Assembly (NCBI GenBank): GCA_021826965.1
Contig: JAKAYA010000005.1
Coordinates: forward strand, 16,049-80,048
Source: Nitrospirota bacterium
Lineage (GTDB): Bacteria; Nitrospirota; Leptospirillia; Leptospirillales; Leptospirillaceae
Direction of reading: 5' to 3'
Length of the DNA: 64,000 bases
Within the stretch, counting starts at the first letter, position 1; every line of letters begins with the position of its first letter. A model generated the notes under the pieces. It searched no databases and was not told where the DNA came from. It saw only the letters and a list, made by a program, of their open reading frames with translations. The position numbers and the translations under genes were made by a program. Positions 20,128 to 29,347 of the stretch are shown in pieces.

Positions 20128-21141
20128 ATGAACACTGAAGAAGCAACCGGTTTGAGAATGAATACCGGCAATCACCGGCTTTGGAAATACACAAAATTTT
20201 TTGGATTCTCACTCTTCGCAGGAATTCTGATCGCCGCGACCTCCATGATTTCCCGTGGTCAGGCGGCTCCGCCAGCCGATACCGTCACCCTGGATCAGGA
20301 TCTTTCCGGACCGTCTTCATCCACGGCATCTTCCCCCTCTTCCGGAGAATCCGCGAATGGTCCATGGAAACTCACGCTTCTTCCCGACCAGGACCCGTTC
20401 ACTCCCCTTCTGGCGGACCCTCGTCAGCCGACGACTTCCATCAACTTTCTCACCCTGTCCAACCAGCCGTTTATCCAGTTCAACGGCAATTTCGGGGCAG
20501 ACATCGGAGTTGCCCGATGGGAATCCCCCAGCGAAGGAATCAACGAATCCATCCAGGTCGGCGTGATGGGAGCCAGCTTTTCCCGATTTTCCATCATCCG
20601 GTCCTCCACCTATCTGGAAGACGCGGACTACGTCATCGGCGTTCCGGTCACATTCCGGTATGGATCCTTTTCCGGGCGCGTCTTTTTCTACCACGAAAGC
20701 TCGCACACGGGATACAATTACACTACCATCATGCATATTTCGAAAATTTCCGATTTCGGCAACGAGATCCTGCAAGTCATCCCTTCCTGGGACATCACTC
20801 CGAACATCCGGATTTATGGTGGAGCGGAATATCGGGTTTTCGGCCTTTATTATTATCCGACCACAGAAGACTCGACGACCTTTCTGGGCGGGATCGAAGC
20901 CTATTCACCGGAAATCCCCTCCCTGTCGGCCCGGGGGTATCTCGCTTTCAATCTGGAGTCCCGTGGAATCAACGGCTATACTCCGGACGAGGATCTTCAA
21001 CTGGGTCTTCTTTTTCACCGTCCCGGTGCCTACCTGCAAATTCGGCCGGCGATCGACTTCTACAACGGATATTCCTACATGGGAGATCTTCTCTTCGAGA
21101 AAGAGCATTATGTTTCCCTTGGAGTCTACTTTGACTTTTAG
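20128..21141 (+). CDS. Outer-membrane protein of DUF1207 type
   Basis: 337 residues. An N-terminal hydrophobic segment (FFGFSLFAGILIAATSMI) followed by an Ala-rich cleavage region points to export. The mature part starts with a Ser-rich linker and then WKLTLLPDQDPFTPLLADPR, characteristic of the DUF1207 family. The remainder alternates aromatic beta-strand-like segments and ends in VYFDF with a terminal Phe, as expected of an outer-membrane beta-barrel. The ATG at 20128 has GGAG at a long distance; an ATG at 20158 is an alternative. Function is unknown. The preceding 295 bases contain no gene I can support. Confidence 0.75.
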   Translation: MNTEEATGLRMNTGNHRLWKYTKFFGFSLFAGILIAATSMISRGQAAPPADTVTLDQDLSGPSSSTASSPSSGESANGPWKLTLLPDQDPFTPLLADPRQPTTSINFLTLSNQPFIQFNGNFGADIGVARWESPSEGINESIQVGVMGASFSRFSIIRSSTYLEDADYVIGVPVTFRYGSFSGRVFFYHESSHTGYNYTTIMHISKISDFGNEILQVIPSWDITPNIRIYGGAEYRVFGLYYYPTTEDSTTFLGGIEAYSPEIPSLSARGYLAFNLESRGINGYTPDEDLQLGLLFHRPGAYLQIRPAIDFYNGYSYMGDLLFEKEHYVSLGVYFDF

Positions 21142-21323
21142 TCATCAACCTGCAAAAATTCGGAGATTGCCAGTCGGGAAGACAGATTTTCCCAAACCGT
21201 TTTCCGGTTCGGGCGTTCCTGTCGTCATTTCGCCCGAACACCAGTCCGTCTCTGACTCGAACATATCGGTTATACTCTGCTACCAGCCTGGCTGAGATCT
21301 GCTCCTGACCAGGCGGAGGTCCA

Positions 21324-21980
21324 TTGATTCTTTCGCTTTTTCCTGCCAGAGGTTGTCACTGCCCTTCGCGTTATCTTCTTCACCGAAGGAGAATTTTCCG
21401 GGGATTGCTTCCCTTCTTCTCCATCTTTTCCATCTTTTTCCTTATGACCCTGCTTCCCCTGCGAACAGCCTCCGCCCTCGACCTGCAGTTTCTTGGAGAC
21501 CTGACGATCGCACCGGTCTCCCCTCTCCAGAATGCAGGGATCGTCGGGGGAGGCGGAGACATTCGCGTCCTCTGGGAGGTCCTTCCGGACTGGGACGCCA
21601 TGTTCTCCGCCGGCATCCAGGTCTTTCCGACAGGCACGACTCCGGGTCCCAACACGGTGACTTTCGAGCCCAATACCGGGGGGATCGTCTCGATCGTCCC
21701 CGTAACTTTCGGCTTCTCCCATGTCATTTACCGCACACGAAAGAAAAACACTTTTTTTCTGACCGGCGGAATCGGCCCCGGATTTGAGTTTTCCTATGGA
21801 GCGAACCATCCGGAAGTCGAGCCATATGCGGAAATCGGAGGAGGGTTCAGCTGGAAGGAGTTTTTCCTCGAAGAAAGAGTCGGAGCCATGCCGCTCGCCT
21901 ATGGAGCCTACCAGCCGGCCGGTTCCGGCCCACTGATCATGTTCATGACATCTTTTGGGATCCACTTCTTCCAGTTCTGA
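21324..21980 (+). CDS. Small outer-membrane beta-barrel-like protein
   Basis: 218 residues with no recognised family. A basic, Arg-rich N-terminus (HRRRIFRG) and a long hydrophobic segment ending in Ala-Ser-Ala look like a signal peptide. The mature part has short amphipathic strands, Gly-rich turns and ends in FFQF with a terminal Phe, as in small outer-membrane barrels. The start is ambiguous: the TTG at 21324 has GGAGG four bases upstream, and a TTG at 21405 has AAGGAG thirteen bases upstream. It follows the DUF1207 gene by 180 bases on the same strand. Confidence 0.6.
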   Translation: MILSLFPARGCHCPSRYLLHRRRIFRGLLPFFSIFSIFFLMTLLPLRTASALDLQFLGDLTIAPVSPLQNAGIVGGGGDIRVLWEVLPDWDAMFSAGIQVFPTGTTPGPNTVTFEPNTGGIVSIVPVTFGFSHVIYRTRKKNTFFLTGGIGPGFEFSYGANHPEVEPYAEIGGGFSWKEFFLEERVGAMPLAYGAYQPAGSGPLIMFMTSFGIHFFQF

Positions 21981-22005
21981 CTTTTTCGCCCGAATCGAAT
22001 GCGTT

Positions 22006-22746
22006 CTATACGATGCTGATCGGCAAGGCGTCGACGGTTTTCCATCCCCGGACGCGACAGGACAGGATTCTGTCCAGAAATTCCACCGATTGCCGGACGG
22101 TCGAAAAATCGACCTCCACCGTTTCCGGCCGTCTCCCGACCTTCTCGAGAAAACGCAGAATCTCCGCAGTCACTCTCAATCCATCTTCCGCTTCCCCGCT
22201 GTTTCCGAGACAAGCGGTGCAAAGCACGCGTCCGTCCATCGGATAGTAACAGAGCGTTTTCCTTCCCGGAATGACCCGGCAAACGCTGCAGGCATCCGCG
22301 CGGATCTGGTATCCAAGGAGATCCAGAGAGCATGTCGCAAAACGGATCCAGGAAAGGGCGGGGGAGGCTCCGGCCCCCGACAACGACTCCAGATAGTGGA
22401 CTGCATTGTCAAAAACAAGGGGTTCCGGAAGGGCCGGAGGAAGAAGACCCATGAGAAAACGGACAGCCATTCCCGCCCAATAGGAGCGGTCCAGATCGGA
22501 CTTGATGTTTGAGAAGGGATTCAGAATGGCGGATTTATGTATGCGGTAGAGGGTTCCTTCGAGATGAGATCGTCCTACGATCAAAGAAAGTGTCAATGCC
22601 TCCAGGGAAGCTCCGAAACGGTTCGACATGCCGGCGGCACCCCGGGCGAACCCGGTGAGCACCCCTTCTTCCCTCGAAAAGAAGGTGACCACCCTGTCCG
22701 ACTCCAGGTAACGCACCGACCGCAGAATCAAGGAACGTTGTTCCAA
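22006..22746 (-). CDS. recO: DNA repair protein RecO
   Basis: Recombination mediator that loads RecA on gapped DNA with RecR. The N-terminal OB-fold region (LILRSVRYLESDRVVTFFS) and the zinc-finger cysteines (CSVC ... CTAC, near residues 152-185) are visible, and the length of 246 residues is normal. It lies 20 bases downstream of era on the same strand, the common era-recO order. Confidence 0.93.
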   Translation of the reverse strand: MEQRSLILRSVRYLESDRVVTFFSREEGVLTGFARGAAGMSNRFGASLEALTLSLIVGRSHLEGTLYRIHKSAILNPFSNIKSDLDRSYWAGMAVRFLMGLLPPALPEPLVFDNAVHYLESLSGAGASPALSWIRFATCSLDLLGYQIRADACSVCRVIPGRKTLCYYPMDGRVLCTACLGNSGEAEDGLRVTAEILRFLEKVGRRPETVEVDFSTVRQSVEFLDRILSCRVRGWKTVDALPISIV

Positions 22747-22766
22747 GAAGTCTCCTCATCGTTATC

Positions 22767-23729
22767 CTATTCCGGCATATATCCGAGATCCCGAAGCATG
22801 CCCGGATTCTCCCGCCAGCCCTCGGAAACGCGAACATCCAGACGCAAGAATACCTTTCCACCCACCAGTTTTTCGATATCCATCCGGGCTGCCTGGCTGA
22901 TTTCGCGGATTCTTTCACCCTTCTGTCCGATCAGAATCCCTTTTTGGGAAAGTCGTTCGACAAAAATCGATCCCGTGATGCGCGTCACTTCCCCCGGAGA
23001 TTCCGATTCCTCAAATTCCTCGATGAGAACGGCGGCCTGGTGCGGGACCTCTTCCCGCATCTGAAGGAAAATCTTTTCCTGAATGAACTCGCGCGCCAGC
23101 TGGCGAACTGTTTGACTGGTATACCAGTCCCGATCGAAGACGGGGTCCCCCGCCGGCAGAAGATCGAAAAGCAGGTCGATGAAACGGTCGAGGTTACGAC
23201 TCTTCAATCCGGAGACCGGAACGATCTCGCCCGGGAAACCCCATTTTTCGATCTCCAGAAGACGCGGGATCATCCCCTGGGATTTCGCACGGTCCATTTT
23301 CGTCGCAGCAATCACAAGAGGCCGGTCACCGAGGGCTGGAAGAAGAATCCGGCGCATCTTTTCCACATCCTGAGGGCCGGGTAACGGATCGAGACTCACA
23401 ACCCAGACCACGACATCGGCCGTCAGAACGGCTTCCTTTGCGACGGTTCCCATCAGCTGGTTGAAGGCGTGGGACAAACGATGAAAACCCGGCGTATCAT
23501 AAAATACGATCTGGCCTCGCGAGGTCGTGTGGATTCCCTGGATCAGGGTTCGGGTCGTCTGCGCGACCGGAGAGGTCGCCGCAATCTTCTCCCCGACAAT
23601 CGCATTGACCAGGGTCGACTTCCCCGAGTTCGGAAGACCGACCAGAGCGACAAACCCTGATCGGGAAAGGGTGTTCTTGCGGATTTCCTCTTCGGAAGAG
23701 GAGAGGGAAAGAAGGGACTTATTCGGCAT
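22767..23729 (-). CDS. era: GTPase Era
   Basis: Ras-like GTPase with a C-terminal KH domain that binds the 3' end of 16S rRNA during small-subunit assembly. Motifs: G1 GLPNSGKSTLVN near residue 31, switch and G3 DTPGF near 80, G4 TKMD near 143, and the KH motif IGQKGERIREI near 265. The length is 320 residues with a slightly extended N-terminus. The ATG at 23729 has AAGG nine bases upstream. It heads the era-recO pair. Confidence 0.95.
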   Translation of the reverse strand: MPNKSLLSLSSSEEEIRKNTLSRSGFVALVGLPNSGKSTLVNAIVGEKIAATSPVAQTTRTLIQGIHTTSRGQIVFYDTPGFHRLSHAFNQLMGTVAKEAVLTADVVVWVVSLDPLPGPQDVEKMRRILLPALGDRPLVIAATKMDRAKSQGMIPRLLEIEKWGFPGEIVPVSGLKSRNLDRFIDLLFDLLPAGDPVFDRDWYTSQTVRQLAREFIQEKIFLQMREEVPHQAAVLIEEFEESESPGEVTRITGSIFVERLSQKGILIGQKGERIREISQAARMDIEKLVGGKVFLRLDVRVSEGWRENPGMLRDLGYMPE

Positions 23730-23817
23730 TTCGGGCCTTTCAGGTCATCAGCAGAACCACTGTCCTGCCAGAGTGAATAGTCAAAACATTTCAAGTTTAT
23801 CACGGACACGGTCGACT

Positions 23818-24651
23818 ATGAAAATCGAATCGAAAAACCCGGAGGCAGCCACCTCTACCCGCAGCCCGACCCGCACTCCCGTTTTTTCCCGGATTTTTCT
23901 GACCGGCGCGTCGTCGGGTCTCGGACGGGCCCTCGCGCTGGAAGCCGCATTACCCGGGGTCACACTTGGCATACTTGCCCGGCGAAAAGACCGGTTGGAG
24001 TCCCTTGCCTGCGAACTTCAGCTCAAGGGCGCCAATACTGTGCTCTATACAGGAGATGTCCGGGACAAAGCGTTCATGGAATGGGCGGGAAAGGATTTTT
24101 GGGAACATGTCGGAAGCCCGGACTGTCTTATTGCCAACGCCGGGATCCGGGGACCTTTGCATGCCGGCCTCAATGACCGGCAGGAAGACGAAATCATGGA
24201 GACAAACTTTCACGGGGCACGAAACACAATCCTCCCGTTCCTTCCGGAAATGATGCGAAACCGGAATGGGACGATCCTCGTCATCTCCAGTCTTGCAGCC
24301 TTCCTGGCGTTACCGGAAACCGGAGGCTACTGCGCTTCAAAGGCCGCCCTGAACATGTGGTGCGGATCCCTCCGCTACGAACTGAAACCCTTCGGCATCA
24401 CCCTGACGACCGTCAATCCGGGATTCATCCGGACCGAAATGACCCGGGACAACCCCTACCCCATGCCGTTCGTCCTGGAAGCGGACACGGCCGCCCGCCG
24501 GATTCTTCAGGCGGCCCGCCGGAAAAAATCGGTCTATTCGTTTCCGCCCGGTCTGTCGTGGCCGTTGCGTCTGATGGGACTGCTCCCGACACCCCTGCGA
24601 GAGACTCTCCTGAGGATCGCAATCCGGCAAAAACATTCTTCCCGGCTCTGA
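23818..24651 (+). CDS. Short-chain dehydrogenase/reductase
   Basis: 277-residue classical SDR oxidoreductase. The NAD(P)-binding motif is TGASSGLGRALALE near residue 30, NAG is at 117, and the catalytic Ser and YCASK (Tyr-x-x-x-Lys) near 165-181. A C-terminal hydrophobic stretch (WPLRLMGLLP) suggests membrane contact, as in fatty-acid or sphingoid-type SDRs. The substrate is unknown. The ATG at 23818 begins a Ser/Thr-rich N-terminus and lacks a strong RBS. It is divergent from era and convergent with the next gene. Confidence 0.82.
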   Translation: MKIESKNPEAATSTRSPTRTPVFSRIFLTGASSGLGRALALEAALPGVTLGILARRKDRLESLACELQLKGANTVLYTGDVRDKAFMEWAGKDFWEHVGSPDCLIANAGIRGPLHAGLNDRQEDEIMETNFHGARNTILPFLPEMMRNRNGTILVISSLAAFLALPETGGYCASKAALNMWCGSLRYELKPFGITLTTVNPGFIRTEMTRDNPYPMPFVLEADTAARRILQAARRKKSVYSFPPGLSWPLRLMGLLPTPLRETLLRIAIRQKHSSRL

Positions 24652-24676
24652 GAGAATCCGCTCCCGAACACTCAGG

Positions 24677-25363
24677 TCATTTTTTCACAGAATCTTTCGG
24701 ACAGGCCGCCCGGACAGCTTCGAGAACCCGGTCATAAAAAAGACCGTCCCCGCAATCCCCGGAACCATCCAAAGAGACGACACGAGAAGGATCCGGCCCG
24801 TCCCATGCCGAAAACCGTTCGGGAGGGAGGGAAAAGACCCGAAGAAGGTGCTCCCCTGCCTTGCGGCATTCTTTCAGGAACCGGCATTCCCTCCGCCAGA
24901 TGCCCGGCTTGAGAAACATGCGGGGGAAAAGCCGGTTCATGAATTCGTCCTGGGAATATTCGGGTTCGATCACCGGCGTTCCCCGGGCCCAGCGGACGGC
25001 GCTGTCGTAGCCGGACCTTGCGACGACAAACCAGCGGCTTCCCGGGCAGATCTCCGCACCAAAAAAACGGTTCTGGACAAGAACCACCTCCGGACCCGGA
25101 TAAATCGACAGATCCGGCAGGGGAAACCGGATCCGGTCACTCTCACATGCCTGAATCAGATCCCAGACGCACGGTACTTCGCAAACGAACTCCTGCGGAC
25201 GAGCCCGGTTTCCCGCGACAAGGCGCTGAATCTCTTCCGGCAAAATTTCTTTCTTCTCCCCTTCCGATGTAAGACGGAAAAAAGACGCCTTTGGCAGGTT
25301 CGGACTTTCACCGAGATACCAGAAAGCTTCGTTGACGGCATCTTGCCCTTTCACACGAATCAT
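24677..25363 (-). CDS. Hypothetical protein, 228 residues
   Basis: I do not recognise a family. It is soluble, without a signal peptide or membrane helix, and contains several cysteines spread through the sequence (including FVCEVPCVW and WRRECRFLKECRK). Trp and Pro are frequent. The ATG at 25363 has GGGAGG six bases upstream, which argues that the gene is real. It is convergent with the SDR gene and lies about 110 bases downstream of the zinc-ribbon gene on the same strand. Confidence 0.65.
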   Translation of the reverse strand: MIRVKGQDAVNEAFWYLGESPNLPKASFFRLTSEGEKKEILPEEIQRLVAGNRARPQEFVCEVPCVWDLIQACESDRIRFPLPDLSIYPGPEVVLVQNRFFGAEICPGSRWFVVARSGYDSAVRWARGTPVIEPEYSQDEFMNRLFPRMFLKPGIWRRECRFLKECRKAGEHLLRVFSLPPERFSAWDGPDPSRVVSLDGSGDCGDGLFYDRVLEAVRAACPKDSVKK

Positions 25364-25476
25364 GATCCACCTCCCTGGCTGATCAGACGGTTTATGGCGA
25401 AAAATGCCACTCACGCTGACGCTCTCACGCCAGCTCTTTCTTTCAGTATATCACCGGTCGAGGCGGACCCTCGGCA

Positions 25477-25749
25477 TCAGGCCGAAATCCGGGGCCGATT
25501 GCGCCCCGAAAAAAATTTCGACAACCCCATGCGCCCCAGAAATGTCAGCGAATCGACAGGCCTGCCCACATAAGGGCTTGCCCTCCGTTGGCCGTAGGCA
25601 CATTCCGCACACATACCCGACGCGCGGATCGCCCCCCATTCCTCCGGAATTCTTTTTTCCCGGCAGGCGGGACAGATCAAAAAATCCGACAAACGCAGAA
25701 CTCCATGGGAAAGAGCTTTTTTGTCCAGGACCATCGACCAGGGAACCAT
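25477..25749 (-). CDS. Small zinc-ribbon protein
   Basis: 90-residue protein with a four-cysteine ribbon (ICPAC and MCAEC about 22 residues apart), probably zinc- or iron-binding. The C-terminus is basic. The ATG at 25749 has AGGAGG eight bases upstream, a near-perfect RBS, which is the main reason to accept the gene over overlapping frames. It has the same orientation as the following hypothetical gene. A minus-strand promoter with a palindrome lies about 320 bases upstream. Function is unknown. Confidence 0.65.
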   Translation of the reverse strand: MVPWSMVLDKKALSHGVLRLSDFLICPACREKRIPEEWGAIRASGMCAECAYGQRRASPYVGRPVDSLTFLGRMGLSKFFSGRNRPRISA

Positions 25750-25967
25750 CAAACCACCTCCTGACAGTCTGCGGGCCCGTGTCCCGAAAATCTTTTGAAC
25801 ACCCGAGACCATAAAGCTGCATTTGGCAAAAAGGTTTTTTACAGTCTTTTTCTCTTCCGGGACCAGGACCGGGAACGACCTGAATAAACTTTCCGGAACG
25901 GATGCCGAACCGATCGTGCACCGACACCGCTACCGGAGGACGGCCCGAAAAGGTCCCTGCGGCGGGA

Positions 25968-25991
25968 CGGCCCTTTCGGCACAAAGGGCCG
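25968..25991. repeat. Nine-base perfect hairpin in intergenic leader
   Basis: CGGCCCTTT and AAAGGGCCG pair perfectly around the loop CGGCAC. It sits in the 515-base gap between the zinc-ribbon gene and manC. No T-tract follows on either strand. It may be a structured part of the zinc-ribbon transcript leader. Confidence 0.5.
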
Positions 25992-26064
25992 CAATATCGA
26001 AAAGGGGAAAACCACCCCCCAATGGCATTCTTTGGAAAAATGACTGACAAACAGGCACTTCATG

Positions 26065-26100
26065 ATGGTGTCACAATACCACCATACGAACAATTGTCAA
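26065..26100 (-). promoter_or_regulatory. Minus-strand promoter with overlapping palindrome
   Basis: On the minus strand TTGACA (26095-26100) and TATTGT (26073-26078) are 16 bases apart. The inverted repeat ATGGTG-N9-CACCAT (26065-26085) covers the -10 box and the expected start site, as for a repressor operator. It points toward the zinc-ribbon gene, leaving a leader of about 315 bases. Nothing else supportable was seen in this intergenic stretch. Confidence 0.45.
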
Positions 26101-26264
26101 TGAATTTTGAAACGGACACAGGGACAAAACCGTTGCCAAAAAATCCCATTTTTGATAGGTTCAAGCGACTTCGAGCCCCCTGTCGAAGCTTTCCCGGCCG
26201 GCCGAAAAGACCCTTACCGGAACGGATCGGCATACACCACCACAATCATGAAGGAGCCCCGGAG

Positions 26265-27740
26265 ATGTGGTTCGGCATCATCATGGCGGGCGGTTCAGGC
26301 ACCCGGTTCTGGCCCTTGAGCCGGGAACTCTATCCCAAACAGTTCCTCTCTCTCGACGGGGGATCTTCTCTTCTCCAGGGAACCATCGACAGGGTCGTCC
26401 CGCTCATTCCCCAGGAACGCCTCTGGATCATGGTGGGCCCAAAACACGAAGCCGAAACCCGGCGCGTTCTGCGCCTGGCGGAACGGGAAGGTCTTCCCGC
26501 ACGTGTCTTCGTCGAACCGAACTCCAGGAATACGCTGGCACCCCTGGCAGTCGCAGCGGCGCGTCTCGTTCGGTCCGATCCGGACGCCGTTCTGGCCGTC
26601 ATGGCCAGCGACCATCTGATCGCTCCACAGGAAAAGTTTCTGGCCCTCCTGAAACAGGCCTGCACGATCGCCGAAAAACAGGAGGTGATCCTGACCTTCG
26701 GCGTGTTGCCGACCCGTCCGGAAACCGGCTTCGGATATATCGAAATGGGGGAAGTCGTCCAGGAAGAATCCAACGGACTCTCCTCCGTCTTTCAGGTCAA
26801 AAGTTTTGTCGAAAAACCGGATCGGGAACGGGCCGAACGATACGTCGCCGGAAAACGGCATCTCTGGAACAGCGGGATGCTGGCCTTCCGGGCTCATGTC
26901 TTTCTGGAAGAACTCCGTCTGCATCAGCCAGAATTTCACAAAGCCCTCGAAACCTATTCGGAGGCGATCCAGACGGAAAGGGAGGACCGGGCTCTCGCGG
27001 AACTTTACGCCAAGGCTCCGTCGACATCTGTCGATTACGGGCTCCTGGAAAAGTCCTGCCGGGTCTGGACGATATCGGCCGATCTCGACTGGAAGGACGT
27101 CGGTTCGTGGAGTGCCCTGGACGACATTTCCGAAAAGGACGACGGAGGCAACATCATCCGGGGCAATGTCGTCTCCCTTCACAACCAGAACTGCATCCTT
27201 TACGGAGACAAACGTATCCTTGCCACCATCGGCCTGAAGGACCTGGTCATCGTCGACACCGACGACGCCACGCTCGTCTGCCACAAGGACGAAGCCCAGA
27301 AAGTCCGGGAGGTCGTCACCGAACTGAAGAGCCGGAACTGCGTCGAAGCCCAGGAACACCGGACGACCCATCGGCCGTGGGGGCACTATACCATCCTCGA
27401 CCAGGGCCCGAATTACAAGATCAAGAACGTGACAGTCAACCCCCGGTCCCGGCTCAGCTACCAGATGCACCTTCATCGCTCCGAACATTGGGTCGTCATC
27501 GCCGGGACCGCCCGGATCACGCTGGAAGGCCAGGACATTTTCCTGCACGTCAACCAGAGCATCGACATTCCGAAGACGACCCGGCACAGGATCGAGAATC
27601 CGGGCAAGGTGCCTCTTGTCATCATCGAAGTCCAGAACGGAGAATACCTCGAAGAAGACGACATCATCCGATTTTCGGACGACTACCAGCGACAGACGGA
27701 AGAAACCCGGACAGGACCGTCGGCAGGAGAGAAAACGTGA
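26265..27740 (+). CDS. manC: Mannose-1-phosphate guanylyltransferase / mannose-6-phosphate isomerase
   Basis: Bifunctional 491-residue enzyme making GDP-mannose from fructose-6-phosphate intermediates. The N-terminal nucleotidyltransferase has GIIMAGGSGTRFWPLSR and YPKQFL; the C-terminal cupin-type isomerase contains RPWGHY, SYQMHLHRSEHW and the catalytic-site HRIENPG. The ATG at 26265 has AAGGAG eight bases upstream. An upstream extension of the frame is not conserved. The TGA overlaps the GTG of manB, so the two are coupled. The product feeds exopolysaccharide or lipopolysaccharide, in keeping with the bcsA-type gene at the end of the window. Confidence 0.95.
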   Translation: MWFGIIMAGGSGTRFWPLSRELYPKQFLSLDGGSSLLQGTIDRVVPLIPQERLWIMVGPKHEAETRRVLRLAEREGLPARVFVEPNSRNTLAPLAVAAARLVRSDPDAVLAVMASDHLIAPQEKFLALLKQACTIAEKQEVILTFGVLPTRPETGFGYIEMGEVVQEESNGLSSVFQVKSFVEKPDRERAERYVAGKRHLWNSGMLAFRAHVFLEELRLHQPEFHKALETYSEAIQTEREDRALAELYAKAPSTSVDYGLLEKSCRVWTISADLDWKDVGSWSALDDISEKDDGGNIIRGNVVSLHNQNCILYGDKRILATIGLKDLVIVDTDDATLVCHKDEAQKVREVVTELKSRNCVEAQEHRTTHRPWGHYTILDQGPNYKIKNVTVNPRSRLSYQMHLHRSEHWVVIAGTARITLEGQDIFLHVNQSIDIPKTTRHRIENPGKVPLVIIEVQNGEYLEEDDIIRFSDDYQRQTEETRTGPSAGEKT

Positions 27741-29140
27741 TCCATCCTGATCCGAAGATCTTTCGCGAATACGACATCCGGGGAAACGCCGACCGCGACC
27801 TGTCCGATCCGATCGTCTACGCCATTGGAAAGGCCTATGCCTCCCTTCTGAAAGAGTCGGGGGGAAAACGGGTGGCCCTGGGCCAGGACGTCCGGCTCTC
27901 CTCTCCGCGAATCGCCAAGGCCATGGAAGACGCACTCCTGTCTTCGGGCATCGACGTTTTCGACATCGGCAAGGCACCCACGCCGCTTCTTTATTTCTCC
28001 CTCTTCAAGCTGCCGGTGGACGGAGGAATCATGATCACCGGCAGCCACAACCCGTCGGCGGACAACGGGATCAAGATGGCCCTCGGCCGGGAAACGATCT
28101 TCGGAGATGCCATCCAGGAAATCCGCCAGAGAACGCCTCTTTCCCCTTCTTCCAACGGACATCCGGTCCGAAAAGGGACCCGAACAGACTCCCCCGTGCG
28201 TGAGACCTACCTCTCGGAAATGTCCACAAACTTCGGCAAGCTCCCCCTCTTCCACAATCGCCCGCTCCGGGTCGTGCTCGACTGCGGAAACGGTACGGCC
28301 GGACTTGTCGCCCGGGAGCTTTACACCGCCCTTGGAGTCGAAGTGCACTGCCTGTACGAAGAACCGGACGGACATTTTCCCAACCACCACCCGGATCCGA
28401 CCGTACCGGAAAATCTGTCCGGATTGATCGCCCATGTCCGAAAAAACCAGGCGGACCTGGGCATCGCCTTCGACGGCGACTCCGACCGCATCGGGGTCGT
28501 GACCGAAACTGGCGACATTCTTTTCGGAGATCAGCTGCTGCTGCTCTTCGCCCGCCAGGTTCTCGACCAGCTTCCCGGAGCCGTGATCCTCTCGGAAGTC
28601 AAGGCATCCAGGATCCTTTACGACGAAGTCGCCCGCATGGGAGGACGGCCGTTGATGTGGAAAGCCGGACATTCCCTGATCAAGGCTAAGATGCGGGAAA
28701 TGAAAGCACCTCTCGCCGGAGAGATGAGCGGTCATGTCTTTTTTTCTGATCGCTATTACGGGTACGATGACGCGCTGTATGCCGGAATCCGGCTTCTGGA
28801 ACTCCTGACACTTCACCAAATGTCCCTGACCGGGCTGTTGGCCCCTTTTCCCAAGGCCTTCGCAACACCGGAAATTCGCCGAGACTCGTCCGATGAACGA
28901 AAATTTCTGGTTGTGAACCGGCTACGGGAAATCCTGCTGCAAAAAGGATATGCATTTTCCGATATCGATGGTGTTCGCATCGACTTTCCGGACGGTTGGG
29001 GACTCGTCCGGGCCTCGAACACCCAGCCAGTCCTTGTCCTGCGGTTCGAAGGCCCATCGCCGGAAAAAAGAGACGCCATCCAGCACGAAATCGAAGTGCT
29101 CCTGGCCGAAGCGGAAAACACCCTGCCACCCTCCCCATAA
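27737..29140 (+). CDS. manB: Phosphomannomutase/phosphoglucomutase
   Basis: Interconverts mannose-6- and mannose-1-phosphate (and often the glucose phosphates). The phosphoserine loop ITGSHNP is near residue 102, the metal loop DGDSDR near 247, sugar-binding GEMSGH near 330, and the phosphate-binding RASNTQP near the C-terminus. 467 residues, normal for the AlgC/ManB family. The GTG start overlaps the manC stop (GTGA). Together they supply GDP-mannose precursors. Confidence 0.94.
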   Translation: MIHPDPKIFREYDIRGNADRDLSDPIVYAIGKAYASLLKESGGKRVALGQDVRLSSPRIAKAMEDALLSSGIDVFDIGKAPTPLLYFSLFKLPVDGGIMITGSHNPSADNGIKMALGRETIFGDAIQEIRQRTPLSPSSNGHPVRKGTRTDSPVRETYLSEMSTNFGKLPLFHNRPLRVVLDCGNGTAGLVARELYTALGVEVHCLYEEPDGHFPNHHPDPTVPENLSGLIAHVRKNQADLGIAFDGDSDRIGVVTETGDILFGDQLLLLFARQVLDQLPGAVILSEVKASRILYDEVARMGGRPLMWKAGHSLIKAKMREMKAPLAGEMSGHVFFSDRYYGYDDALYAGIRLLELLTLHQMSLTGLLAPFPKAFATPEIRRDSSDERKFLVVNRLREILLQKGYAFSDIDGVRIDFPDGWGLVRASNTQPVLVLRFEGPSPEKRDAIQHEIEVLLAEAENTLPPSP

Positions 29141-29215
29141 TGCCATCCTCTCTCCGACCGGATTCCTGGAGGATGACCACGCATCTGTTCCTCCCAGCGG
29201 GTTCGGTCGGGCATC

Positions 29216-29264
29216 TTGATTTACGCATTCTAAATGAATAATATATCCAGGATGCATATTTTAA
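29216..29264 (+). promoter_or_regulatory. Haemoglobin gene promoter with repeated GGATGCA elements
   Basis: TTGATT (29216-29221) and TAATAT (29239-29244) with a 17-base spacer. GCATCTT overlaps the -35 side, and two direct copies of AGGATGCA follow the -10 box. These resemble the AAGATGCA half-site of NsrR operators, and an nsrR-like gene lies 2.6 kb away. Confidence 0.55.
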
Positions 29265-29347
29265 GGATGCAGAGAAGAGATGAGCCTTTTCCGGCCATCG
29301 AATGCCCTCGGAAAACCCGAGGGTTGTCCGGTCAACAAGGAGGAGAG

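Noticed and set aside
25451..26050. 199-codon minus-strand frame overlapping the zinc-ribbon gene
   Set aside because: No RBS and random-looking composition, while the overlapping 90-residue frame has AGGAGG and a Cys4 ribbon.
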